From NCBI GenBank assembly GCA_035528395.1, contig DATKYR010000071.1, forward strand, positions 1 through 64,000: a stretch of DNA of 64,000 nt. Direction: 5' to 3'. The DNA is from NIOZ-UU13 sp035528395 (lineage in GTDB: Bacteria > Planctomycetota > Phycisphaerae > Sedimentisphaerales > Anaerobacaceae). Below are positions 51,240 to 60,014 of the stretch, piece after piece. Under the pieces are notes generated by a model. The model did not search any database and was not told where the DNA came from. It was given only the letters and a program-made list of their open reading frames with translations. The translations under genes were made by a program, and so were the position numbers. Within the stretch, counting starts at the first letter, position 1; each line of letters begins with the position of its first letter.

Positions 51240-53042
51240 TCATTCCCCGCTCGTGAGGTAGATTACCTGCTCGGCAAACAGATTTGGCGCGAATCTTACC
51301 GGGCCAAGACGTGTCTTAGCCAACGGAATCCTTCTTTCGACTCTAATCCCAAGCTTCCTGCAGAGTCTGTCGAAATCCTTCAGTGACAGACAGTGTATGT
51401 TGGGTGAGTTGTGCCACTCGAAGGGCAGCTGCTTGGTTACGGGGGCATGCCCTCCAAAGAACAATTGTGCTCTGCATCGCCAGTGGGCAAAGTTGGGAAA
51501 GCTCACAATCACTTTCCTTCCGACCCGCAGCAATTCAGCAATTACCTTCTGTGTATTTCTCACTGTCTGCACAGTTTGTGACAGTATTACGTAATCATAA
51601 CTTTTATCCGCATATTCCCCCAGGCCTTGTTCGACATCATGCTGGATAACGGACAGCCCCCGATTAACACAGGTCAGGACAAGGTCCTGGTCAAGCTCAA
51701 TACCTTCGCCCTTTATGTTCTTATCCGCGGCAAGCCGAGAGAGTAATTCTCCGTCTCCGCAGCCAATATCCAAAACCGTGCTGTCTGGCTCTATCAACGA
51801 TTCAATCAGCTCATAATCAATGCGAGTCCGCCGGGCCTGTTCGAGCTCGCATACCTTGGAGCTATCTGGTGTTTTTGCATTCTTTTGCTCTTTCCTCACT
51901 CCAGGACGATGTGTGGCCTCCAAAAAGCCGGAGATAAAAGAGCCAAGTATCTCCGGCTCTAATAAAAATGCGTCATGACCATAAGGCGATTCAATATTGC
52001 AAAAGCTAACGTCTTTGCCGTTAGCGACCAGAACATCAACTATGGCCCTGGATTGCGCCGGTGTAAAAAGCCAGTCACTTGCAAAGCTAATTACCAGGAA
52101 TCTGCATTTGGTATTTGCAAAGGCCTTCTTTAGAGACCCGTAATCTTTTCCCAGGTCGAAATAATCCGCCGCCTTGGTTATATAAAGATAACTGTTGGAG
52201 TCGAATCTCTCCACGAAGCTTTGCCCCTGATAGTCCAGGTATGTCTCAACGGCAAACTCAGAGTTGAAATCGTAACTATAGCTGTGAGCATTTCGCAGCT
52301 GACGTCCGAACTTTTCGCGCATACCCTGTTCGGACAGATACGTTATGTGCCCAATCATCCGTGCGATTGCCAGACCTCTGTCCGGGCCTTTTTCGTCGGT
52401 GTATTGCCCGCCTTCAAAATTTGGGTCTGCCAGTATCGCATTTCGGCCCACCGCATCAAACGCAATCGATTGAGCTCCAAGGTGCGTGGTTGTGGCAACC
52501 GGTATGGCAGCTTTGATAAAATCAGGATACTCAATCGCCCACTGCAAGACCTGCATCCCCCCTATCGAACCGCCAATCACCGCTAAAAGCCCTTTAATAC
52601 CGAGCTTATCGAGCAAGAGCTTTTGAACCTTGACCATATCAGCTATAGTTATAATCGGAAAGTCCGGGCCATATGTTTTGCCTGTTGATGGATTAATTGA
52701 AGACGGCCCCGTTGTCCCGCTGCAACCGCCGAGAATATTTGAGCAGATAACAAAATACTTATTCGTATCGATTCCCTTGCCGGGCCCGACCATTACGTCC
52801 CACCAGCCGGGCTTTCGGTCATCAGAATTATTGAGGCCGGCAACGTGAGCGTCGCCGCTGAGGGCGTGGCAAATCAAAACTGCATTGTCTCCAGCCTCGT
52901 TAAGCTCGCCGTATGTTTCGTAGGCCACATCAATAGGGCTTAGTCTCTTGCCGCACTCCAGCTCCAGGGGCTGCTCGGCTTCAACGACGCGCATCACCTT
53001 TGTCTGCACAAGACCAACCGAGTTTTCTCCAATCGCTGTCAT
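51240..53042 (-). CDS. metX: MetX-MetW fusion: homoserine O-acetyltransferase plus MetW
   Basis: A 600-residue two-domain protein. Residues 1 to about 375 are the alpha/beta-hydrolase MetX (nucleophile Ser in GGSIGGMQVLQW, Asp in SDWLF, His in YGHDAFL), acetylating homoserine. After a linker (about 375-405), residues 405-600 are MetW, a SAM-methyltransferase-like partner (VLDIGCGDGELL, VSFPNFAHWRCR, KTRLGPVRFAPNLFAEQVIY in part). MetX and MetW are normally adjacent separate genes. It starts 2 nt after nadA. Confidence 0.95.
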   Translation of the reverse strand: MTAIGENSVGLVQTKVMRVVEAEQPLELECGKRLSPIDVAYETYGELNEAGDNAVLICHALSGDAHVAGLNNSDDRKPGWWDVMVGPGKGIDTNKYFVICSNILGGCSGTTGPSSINPSTGKTYGPDFPIITIADMVKVQKLLLDKLGIKGLLAVIGGSIGGMQVLQWAIEYPDFIKAAIPVATTTHLGAQSIAFDAVGRNAILADPNFEGGQYTDEKGPDRGLAIARMIGHITYLSEQGMREKFGRQLRNAHSYSYDFNSEFAVETYLDYQGQSFVERFDSNSYLYITKAADYFDLGKDYGSLKKAFANTKCRFLVISFASDWLFTPAQSRAIVDVLVANGKDVSFCNIESPYGHDAFLLEPEILGSFISGFLEATHRPGVRKEQKNAKTPDSSKVCELEQARRTRIDYELIESLIEPDSTVLDIGCGDGELLSRLAADKNIKGEGIELDQDLVLTCVNRGLSVIQHDVEQGLGEYADKSYDYVILSQTVQTVRNTQKVIAELLRVGRKVIVSFPNFAHWRCRAQLFFGGHAPVTKQLPFEWHNSPNIHCLSLKDFDRLCRKLGIRVERRIPLAKTRLGPVRFAPNLFAEQVIYLTSGE

Positions 53043-53044
53043 TC

Positions 53045-53962
53045 CTACCTCGCCGGCAAAATCTCAACCATTCTGTCAAGGGCCTTCTTTGCTTTTATTC
53101 TTATCCGGTCCGGCACTGTAATTTTATGTTGCATATCCTCCAGCGAGCCGATGAGCTTGTCTAAGGTAATCTTTTTCATATTGGGACAAACCGCCCTGTC
53201 ACTGGCCGGGACAAATTCAGCTTCCGGGTTCTGTTTTTTCAGTGTATGAATTATTCCTATCTCTGTGGCTATTATGAACTGCCTTGCCGTGCTTTTGGCG
53301 GCAAACTTGAGCATTTGGCCGGTGCTGAGCAATTCATCTGAAAGCTCTTTGACCGGCTCGGTGCATTCCGGATGCGCCATTACAATCGCATCCGGATATT
53401 TCGCCCTGGCGTTCTTAATATCATCCTCAGTTATCACCACGTGTACGTGGCAATAACCGGGCCAGAGCACAAGGTCACGACCCGTTCTCTCGGCAACAAA
53501 GCGGCCAAGATGCTGGTCCGGCACAAAAATAATACGCTTGTCTTTGGGCAAAGAGCTCACTATCTCAACCGCGTTGGCACTTGTGCAGCAATAATCGCTC
53601 TCGGCCTTGACCTCTGCAGAACTGTTTACATAACAGACCACCAGGGCATCGGGATGTTCCTGTTTTAGCCGGCGTAATTGTTCGGCAGTTATCATATCAG
53701 CCATTGGGCAGCCGGCAAATTTGTCCGGCAAAAGAACAGTTTTTTCCGGCGAAAGAATAGCAGCGGTTTCGGCCATAAATTGCACACCGCAAAATACGAT
53801 TACGTCGGCATCGGTCTCGGTTGCCTTTATACTCAGACCCAAAGAATCGCCGGTAAAATCAGCGAGGTCCTGTATCTCGCCGGGCTGATAATTGTGCGCA
53901 AGTATCACCGCCCTGCGTTCATCTTTTAACTTTCTTATTTTTCCAAGTAACCGTTCGTTCAT
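53045..53962 (-). CDS. nadA: Quinolinate synthase NadA
   Basis: A 305-residue [4Fe-4S] enzyme making quinolinate for NAD from iminoaspartate and DHAP. Motifs: ILAHNYQPGEIQDLADF, VFCGVQFMAETA, PDQHLGRF, HPECTEPVKEL, RAVCPNMKKIT; cluster-type cysteines are present in the second, fourth or fifth. No nadB or nadC nearby. Its place in the sulfur/Fe-S operon may reflect its need for a cluster, and NAD is the substrate of Thi4 two genes on. Confidence 0.95.
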   Translation of the reverse strand: MNERLLGKIRKLKDERRAVILAHNYQPGEIQDLADFTGDSLGLSIKATETDADVIVFCGVQFMAETAAILSPEKTVLLPDKFAGCPMADMITAEQLRRLKQEHPDALVVCYVNSSAEVKAESDYCCTSANAVEIVSSLPKDKRIIFVPDQHLGRFVAERTGRDLVLWPGYCHVHVVITEDDIKNARAKYPDAIVMAHPECTEPVKELSDELLSTGQMLKFAAKSTARQFIIATEIGIIHTLKKQNPEAEFVPASDRAVCPNMKKITLDKLIGSLEDMQHKITVPDRIRIKAKKALDRMVEILPAR

Positions 53963-53975
53963 CCCACATCCCGTT

Positions 53976-54902
53976 TCACGCTTGACTCTTTGTGTGTTTT
54001 GTATAAACCAAATCCGCCTTGGCTACCGAAACGGTAACTCCCGCCGGTACCGATTCTTTTATCCAGACATTACCGCCGATTACCGAATCTCTCCCGATGA
54101 CTACATTACCTAATATCGTTGCCTCGGCGTAAATTGTCACATTGTCCTCTATAGTTGGATGCCGTTTACCACCCTTAATCACCCTTCCTCTCTCGTCTTT
54201 CGGGAAACTCATAGCTCCGAGAGTGGTGCCCTGATAGATCTTAACATTGTCGCCAATGATAGTAGTTTCGCCTATCACAACGCCTGTACCGTGGTCGATA
54301 AAGAAATTTTTGCCTATCTTTGCACCGGGATGTATATCGATGCCGGTTTTGGAGTGCGCACACTCGCTCATTATCCGCGGAATTAACGGCACCTGTTCCA
54401 CATATAATTCGTGGGCAATACGATAAGTTGCGATCGCTATGATACAGGGATAACTTATCACAATCTCCTCGTAAGATTTCGCCGCAGGGTCACCGTCGAA
54501 AGCCGCACCAACATCCCCCTTCAACAGCTCCCTGATTTTCGGCAGTTGAGACAGTAAATGCAGCGCAGCATCTTCCGCCATTTTTCGACAGTCACCCGTA
54601 TCGCAATTCTGCATCCTGCACAGGTATTTATAAGCCCTTTCTATCTGTTCGGTAAGCTCCGTATAGACATGATACAGGATGTCAATAACAATAAAATTAA
54701 CATTTGATTGTGTGACCTTTCTTCTGCCGGTATAACCGGGAAAAAGAATTTCCGTAAGCAGCTCAAGAACCTCTAATATCTTATCGCGTACAGGAAGATT
54801 AGAAACATCGATAAAATTTATGCCGGAATCGTCCTGGTAAGTCCGGGCAATATCAGAAACCAAACTTGCGATTTTTTTATCCGTTAACCTTTTCTCTGTC
54901 AT
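53976..54902 (-). CDS. cysE: Serine O-acetyltransferase CysE, long form
   Basis: A 308-residue enzyme making O-acetylserine. The start at 54902 has GAGGGGTGAG upstream; an earlier ATG would add 8 residues. The N-terminal helical domain (about 1-170) is longer than in E. coli CysE and resembles the EpsC/SrpH type. The left-handed beta-helix (about 185-300) has hexapeptide repeats (DIHPGAKIGKNFFIDHGTG in part, VIGETTIIGDNVKIYQG) with the catalytic His in DHGTG. It lies directly after cysK. Confidence 0.93.
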   Translation of the reverse strand: MTEKRLTDKKIASLVSDIARTYQDDSGINFIDVSNLPVRDKILEVLELLTEILFPGYTGRRKVTQSNVNFIVIDILYHVYTELTEQIERAYKYLCRMQNCDTGDCRKMAEDAALHLLSQLPKIRELLKGDVGAAFDGDPAAKSYEEIVISYPCIIAIATYRIAHELYVEQVPLIPRIMSECAHSKTGIDIHPGAKIGKNFFIDHGTGVVIGETTIIGDNVKIYQGTTLGAMSFPKDERGRVIKGGKRHPTIEDNVTIYAEATILGNVVIGRDSVIGGNVWIKESVPAGVTVSVAKADLVYTKHTKSQA

Positions 54903-54937
54903 CGTCTCACCCCTCATTAAGGGCAAAGGATTTTCTG

Positions 54938-55858
54938 CTACTCATACATTTCGGTGGATATATATCTTTCACCGGTGTCACAGATAAAGGTAACTATGAC
55001 TTTACCTTCATTTTCCTGGCGTTGCGAAAGCTGTATCGCAGCCCACACATTTGCACCACCACTTATACCCGAAAGAATACCTTCCTCCAGCGCCAACCGG
55101 CGTGCTGTCTCAATAGCGTCTTGATTAGAGACCTGGATAATCTCATCGATGATGCCAACATTCAGAACGTCCGGCACAAATCCCGCCCCTATACCCTGTA
55201 TTTTATGTGGGCCCGGTTTGCCGCCGGAAAGTATCGGTGAACCTTTCGGCTCGACGGCCACGACTTTTAGGTCCTTATTGTTCTGTTTTAAAACCTCGCC
55301 ACAGCCGGTGAGGGTCCCGCCGGTACCGACTCCAGCGACAAGAATGTCAACCTTTCCGTCAGTGTCAATCCAAATCTCCTTTGCGGTGGTCTCCCTGTGT
55401 ATTTGCGGGTTTGCAGGGTTTTTGAATTGCTGCGGCATAAATGAATTTGGGTTCTGGGCAACAAGCTCTTCGGCCTTTTCAACCGCACCGACCATGCCCA
55501 GCTCCGGGGGCGTGAGTACGAGCTCGGCGCCGAACAGCTTTAATATCTTCCTTCTCTCTATGCTCATCGACTCAGGCATAGTCAATATCAATCGATGTCC
55601 TCTTGCTGCACAGATAAAAGCAAGGCCTATGCCAGTATTGCCGCTGGTCGGCTCAATAACGACCGTGTCTTTGGTTATCAGTCCCTGTTCTTCTGCGGAC
55701 CTGATCATCGACAGGGCAATCCTGTCTTTCACGCTTCCACAGGGATTTTTAGACTCGAGCTTAGCCAGAATAGTCGCTTTGCCGGAGCCAAGCTTGTTGA
55801 GCTGCACCAAGGGTGTAAAGCCAACCAAAGCCGTGATATCTTCAAATATCGCGTTCAT
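54938..55858 (-). CDS. cysK: Cysteine synthase A
   Basis: A 306-residue PLP enzyme combining O-acetylserine and sulfide to cysteine. PLP Lys in NPCGSVKDRIAL, substrate loop PTSGNTGIGLAFI, phosphate loop GVGTGGTLTG, C-terminal GISGGANVWAAI. First enzyme gene after the Rrf2 regulator (21-nt gap), and 35 nt before cysE. Confidence 0.96.
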   Translation of the reverse strand: MNAIFEDITALVGFTPLVQLNKLGSGKATILAKLESKNPCGSVKDRIALSMIRSAEEQGLITKDTVVIEPTSGNTGIGLAFICAARGHRLILTMPESMSIERRKILKLFGAELVLTPPELGMVGAVEKAEELVAQNPNSFMPQQFKNPANPQIHRETTAKEIWIDTDGKVDILVAGVGTGGTLTGCGEVLKQNNKDLKVVAVEPKGSPILSGGKPGPHKIQGIGAGFVPDVLNVGIIDEIIQVSNQDAIETARRLALEEGILSGISGGANVWAAIQLSQRQENEGKVIVTFICDTGERYISTEMYE

Positions 55859-55879
55859 AAATTTTTGCCTTTCAACCTT

Positions 55880-56314
55880 CTAAATTTGATAATTTAACGT
55901 TTTGTTTCCTTTTGTCCCGTCGACCAAATCCTGGAGCGTCATAGATTGCAGGACATCTTCAATTGCATTCTGCACCTTCACCCAGAGGTCTCTGGCAGCA
56001 CAATCCGAGGCCCGAACACAGTAATCTTTGTTTTCAACACATTCGACAGTAGTTACGGTGCCCTCCAGGCAATGCAAAACGTCAATAAGCTCAATCTGGT
56101 CCGGCGCTTTGGCAAGCATATAACCGCCTTTGGAACCCCTGATACTTCTGACAAATCCCGCCGCCTTGAGAACAACCATCAATTGTTCGAGATATTTGAC
56201 AGATATATCCTGCCTCTGAGCAATGATTTTCAACCGCAAAGGGCTTTTATCGCCGCTCATTGCCAATTCTAATATGGCCCTTATGCCATATCTGGTCCGA
56301 GTCGATAGCTTCAT
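55880..56314 (-). CDS. Rrf2-family regulator (IscR/CymR type)
   Basis: A 144-residue winged-helix regulator: MKLSTRTRYGIRAILELA, then ISVKYLEQLMVVLKAAGFV and SIRGSKGGYMLA are the Rrf2 DNA-binding signature. Three Cys (ECVENKDYCVRASDC) are in the position of the IscR [2Fe-2S] ligands with slightly longer spacing (C-x6-C-x5-C), so it may sense Fe-S status. It heads the sulfur operon and has an inverted repeat over its own promoter. CymR, the cysteine regulator of Firmicutes, belongs to the same family but lacks these Cys. Confidence 0.9.
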   Translation of the reverse strand: MKLSTRTRYGIRAILELAMSGDKSPLRLKIIAQRQDISVKYLEQLMVVLKAAGFVRSIRGSKGGYMLAKAPDQIELIDVLHCLEGTVTTVECVENKDYCVRASDCAARDLWVKVQNAIEDVLQSMTLQDLVDGTKGNKTLNYQI

Positions 56315-56333
56315 AAGCGATTTCCTATAATTC

Positions 56334-56381
56334 CTACTAAAATAGTAGAATAATATACGTTTATATCCATTTCCAGTGCAA
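56334..56381 (-). promoter_or_regulatory. Promoter and operator of the sulfur operon
   Basis: Minus strand: TTGCAC (56376-56381) and TATATT (56352-56357), 18 nt apart. The perfect inverted repeat CTACTA-AAA-TAGTAG (56334-56348) covers the expected transcription start, 20 nt upstream of the Rrf2 start codon, a typical repressor position. The rest of 56382-56582 is AT-rich without recognised features. Confidence 0.6.
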
Positions 56382-56582
56382 AATAAAATAAAAATTAGAG
56401 AAAAATTTTAAAATATTCGTTTAATTTTGTATTTTAAGCCACTGACGAGACACAATAAATTCAACCGTCCGGAAAAAACATTTTTTATGCGGCTCAAGAG
56501 TCAATTCGCTTGACAGCTTAACGAGCTACTCCTAAAATGAACGTAGTTCACTTTATCACTATTTAAAAACGGGGCACTAAGA

Positions 56583-58934
56583 ATGACAAAAGGTTCACCA
56601 AAAAAAGTGGTGTTTATCGCTTCATTCCCCCCAAGAAAATGCGGCATTGCGACATTCACATCGGACCTTATAAAAAGCACCGCTTCGGCCGCCAAAGGTG
56701 AATTCGAACCGCTGGTAGTCGCAATGCAGTCGGGTGACCAAAAATATAACGACCCGGTCAAGTTTGAAATCCGCCAGAATGTTAAAAATGATTACATTTG
56801 TGCGGCCGACTATATCAATTTCAGCCACGTTGACGCGGTCTCGGTCCAGCACGAATTCGGTCTTTTCGGCGGTGAAGCCGGTGCATATCTGAGTTTGCTG
56901 CTCAACAGACTAAAGGCCCCGGTAATAACTACGCTTCATACAATCCTCGATGAACCGGATGCGGATTATCATAAAGCATTAGTGGACGTCTGCAACGCCT
57001 CTTACAAAGTAATCACTATGAACGAACGCGGCGTCAGTATGCTGCGGGACATTTACAATATACCCACCAAAAAGATAAAATTGATTGCACACGGCATACC
57101 GGATTTGCCGTTCGTTGACAGCAACTACTACAAGCACAAATTCGGCATGGAAGACCGAAAAACTATTTTGACATTCGGCCTGCTCAACAAGAACAAGGGC
57201 ATAGAAGTGATGCTCAGGGCGATGCCGGCTATAATCGAGGCTGAGCCGTCCGTTATGTACATAGTCCTGGGTATGACACATCCGAACATACTCAAACATG
57301 AGGGTGAGTCATATAGATTCAGCCTGCAGCAAATGGTAAAAGACTTAAATCTTCAGGAACACGTGATCTTTCACAACAGGTTCGTAAGTGACCAGGAGCT
57401 TCATAACTTCTTGTGTACAGCCGACCTCTACGTTACGCCTTATATAAACGTTAAACAACTTACCAGCGGCACGTTATCATTTGCGGTTGGCACCGGTAAG
57501 GCGGTCGTCTCCACCCCCTATTGGGCAGCCCAGGAACTGCTGGCCGACGGCCGGGGCAAGCTGGTACGATTCGGGGATTCTCAACAAATAGCTGAAACAA
57601 TAATTGAAATACTTCAGAAAGATTCGGAGTTTTATTCTCTGCGAAGACGGGCCTACGAGTATGGCAGGTCCAGAACCTGGCCCAAAATCGGGCAGGCATA
57701 CTGGAGATTATTCAAGGCAAAACGACTGCCTCTGCGCATTGCCGCGAAAACCACGTTATCAATTGAGGTACCTGAGGCTTCATTAGACCATGTACAAAAG
57801 CTAACCGATGACACCGGTATGTACCAGCACGCCAATTACACAATACCAAACCGCGAACACGGCTACTGCACAGATGATAATGCGAGGGGTGTAATAGCAA
57901 TGGACAAGTATTACGCCCAGTATTCCGAGCCGCAGGCGCTCCATCTTCTCGATACATATTTGTCCTTCATCATACATTCCCAAAGCAGCGACGGCACAAT
58001 CAGAAACTTTATGAATTTCGACAGAACGTGGCTGCACAATGAACCTCTAAATGATGCCTTTGGTCGAGTACTATGGGCGCTCGGAACGGTTATGGCACAA
58101 CCACCAACTCCGGCATACCTATCGATTGCCAAAAGCTCGTTTGATAAATCGGTAGAACACATCCAGAAACAGCTTCCAAGGGGTATGGCTTATTCGATAC
58201 TCGGCATGTGTGATTATCTAAAACAGTTCCCCGGAGCCAGTGACATAAAACGCCAGCTGGAAATAACCGCAGACGGACTTATAACCCAATACGAAGAAAA
58301 TAATTATCCTGAGTGGAAATGGTTTGAAGATGTTCTCACATACGATAATGCAGTTTTGCCGCATGCCCTATTTGTGGCCGGCCAAACTTCCGAGAATAAG
58401 AAATACCTCGAAATTGCAGAAAAAACCTGCGAATTCCTGCTGGAAAATACCTTTAACGGTGAATATTTCAGATTCGTCGGCTGTAAAGGGTGGTACGATC
58501 GGGGCAAGACACGGGCCAGTTTTGACCAGCAACCTATAGAGGCCTCAAGCATAGTTATGATGCTACGGGCCGCTTATGATGCCACTCAAAAAGAGAGATT
58601 TCTGACACTTCAGAGAAAAGCCTTTGACTGGTTTCTTGGCCAAAATGAACTGCATATTCCGCTCTATAACTTCAGAACAAAAGGATGTTACGACGGCCTT
58701 GTTCCCGACGGTGTCAATACCAATCAGGGCGCCGAAAGCACGCTCAGCTTTCTTTTAAGCCTGCTGGCGATAGTGGAAAGTTACGCTATAGTTGACAAAA
58801 TCCAGGGCGGTAAAAAAGGTCTTTCCTCAAGCCGGACAAACATAATAAAACAGATAACCGAAAAACCGCAACCAATAAAAAGTATACCTACCAATACCAA
58901 ATCCAGGAAAAAACAGGTCGAAGAACCGGCTTAA
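56583..58934 (+). CDS. Two-domain GT4 glycosyltransferase
   Basis: A 783-residue cytoplasmic protein. Residues 1-385 are a GT-B/GT4 transferase (FIASFPPRKCGIATFT at the start, VQHEFGLFGGEAG, HGIPDLPF, LTFGLLNKNKGIEVML, then the donor-site region LTSGTLSFAVGTGKAVVSTP). Residues 400-745 resemble an (alpha/alpha)6 toroid as in glycan-processing enzymes (TDDNARGVIAMD, WKWFEDVLTYDNAVLPHAL in part, RASFDQQPIEASS). Such fusions are found near mannose- and glucan-type glycosylation genes; the product is unknown. Upstream of xth by 11 nt. Confidence 0.75.
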   Translation: MTKGSPKKVVFIASFPPRKCGIATFTSDLIKSTASAAKGEFEPLVVAMQSGDQKYNDPVKFEIRQNVKNDYICAADYINFSHVDAVSVQHEFGLFGGEAGAYLSLLLNRLKAPVITTLHTILDEPDADYHKALVDVCNASYKVITMNERGVSMLRDIYNIPTKKIKLIAHGIPDLPFVDSNYYKHKFGMEDRKTILTFGLLNKNKGIEVMLRAMPAIIEAEPSVMYIVLGMTHPNILKHEGESYRFSLQQMVKDLNLQEHVIFHNRFVSDQELHNFLCTADLYVTPYINVKQLTSGTLSFAVGTGKAVVSTPYWAAQELLADGRGKLVRFGDSQQIAETIIEILQKDSEFYSLRRRAYEYGRSRTWPKIGQAYWRLFKAKRLPLRIAAKTTLSIEVPEASLDHVQKLTDDTGMYQHANYTIPNREHGYCTDDNARGVIAMDKYYAQYSEPQALHLLDTYLSFIIHSQSSDGTIRNFMNFDRTWLHNEPLNDAFGRVLWALGTVMAQPPTPAYLSIAKSSFDKSVEHIQKQLPRGMAYSILGMCDYLKQFPGASDIKRQLEITADGLITQYEENNYPEWKWFEDVLTYDNAVLPHALFVAGQTSENKKYLEIAEKTCEFLLENTFNGEYFRFVGCKGWYDRGKTRASFDQQPIEASSIVMMLRAAYDATQKERFLTLQRKAFDWFLGQNELHIPLYNFRTKGCYDGLVPDGVNTNQGAESTLSFLLSLLAIVESYAIVDKIQGGKKGLSSSRTNIIKQITEKPQPIKSIPTNTKSRKKQVEEPA

Positions 58935-58945
58935 AAGCAGCCTAA

Positions 58946-59716
58946 ATGAAAGTTGCCAGCTTTAATGTTAATTCCCTTCGTGCCCGATTGCCCATCGTGC
59001 TTGCGTGGCTCGCCGAGTATCAGCCGACTATTCTATGCGTTCAGGAGACCAAGGTTCAGGACGGAGATTTCCCAATCGAGGCGTTTGACGAGACCGAGTA
59101 CGGATATGTCTTCAAAGGACAAAAAAGTTATAACGGCGTGGCAATATTCAGCAGAAGTGAAATCGCCAATGTAAAATCCGGCTTCGACGATGAGCCAAAA
59201 GACGAGGCTCGTTTGATTAAGGCGGAAATTGACGGCGTAATTATCGTCAATACATATATCCCACAAGGTTATTTGCCGGACTCTCAAAAATTCGAATATA
59301 AGCTGAACTGGTTCAATCGTCTGCTAAGGTTTTTCGAAAAGAACTTCAAGCCCACCGACCCTGTTCTCTGGGTGGGAGACCTTAATGTAGCACCGCAACC
59401 GATAGATGTTTATGACCCTGTAAACTTATCAGGGCACGTCTGTTATCATCCGCAAGTTCATAAAGCGTTTGAGAATGTCGTTCAATGGGGATTTGTCGAT
59501 GTATTCAGGATGCACTGTAAAGAAGCCGGTCAATATACATTCTGGGATTACAGACTAAATTCATTCGAACGTAATCTTGGCTGGCGCTTAGACCACATTA
59601 TGGCCACAAAGCCCCTGGTAGAAAAGTGTACTGCTTGCTATATAGATAAACAGCCACGCCTTACAGAGCGTCCAAGCGACCATACACCCATTATCGCTGA
59701 GTTTGACATTTCTTGA
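58946..59716 (+). CDS. xth: Exodeoxyribonuclease III
   Basis: A 256-residue Mg-dependent AP endonuclease/3' exonuclease for base-excision repair. Family signature MKVASFNVNSLRARL, catalytic Glu in VQETKVQD, WVGDLNVAP, and the final SDHTPIIAEF with the catalytic Asp-His. Length normal. It follows the glycosyltransferase by 11 nt on the same strand. Confidence 0.95.
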   Translation: MKVASFNVNSLRARLPIVLAWLAEYQPTILCVQETKVQDGDFPIEAFDETEYGYVFKGQKSYNGVAIFSRSEIANVKSGFDDEPKDEARLIKAEIDGVIIVNTYIPQGYLPDSQKFEYKLNWFNRLLRFFEKNFKPTDPVLWVGDLNVAPQPIDVYDPVNLSGHVCYHPQVHKAFENVVQWGFVDVFRMHCKEAGQYTFWDYRLNSFERNLGWRLDHIMATKPLVEKCTACYIDKQPRLTERPSDHTPIIAEFDIS

Positions 59717-59802
59717 TGTCGACCTTTTTCCATAGCCATAATTCTACAGGATTTTGGCTTAAAAACAATATGGGCTCTCTTTTTTATAGTGCAAAAACTC
59801 TG

Positions 59803-59979
59803 TTAAATGTTATCAGTGACAATAGTAAATTGGCCATTTTTAAAAAAGAATGAGTTGATCCTTATAACGAAATGGACTCTTTGGCCTTTGACTCTCGCAC
59901 GTATTATCTGAGGAGGTAAAAGTTCATTTGAAATCAGGATTTTCAGAAGCTCTTCAAGACTAAAAGTTATTTTTGCCAT
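59803..59979 (-). CDS. Possible 58-residue protein
   Basis: Minus-strand open frame starting MAKITFSLEELLKILISNEL and ending TIVTDNI. A weak AGGGTAA site precedes the ATG. It has a plausible helix-strand pattern (RARVKGQRVHFVIRI) but no recognised family. It may be a truncated gene. The rest of 59717-60014 is empty. Confidence 0.4.
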   Translation of the reverse strand: MAKITFSLEELLKILISNELLPPQIIRARVKGQRVHFVIRINSFFFKNGQFTIVTDNI

Positions 59980-60014
59980 AGTTACCCTGTCCCGGATTTT
60001 CTGAGGCTCATTTT

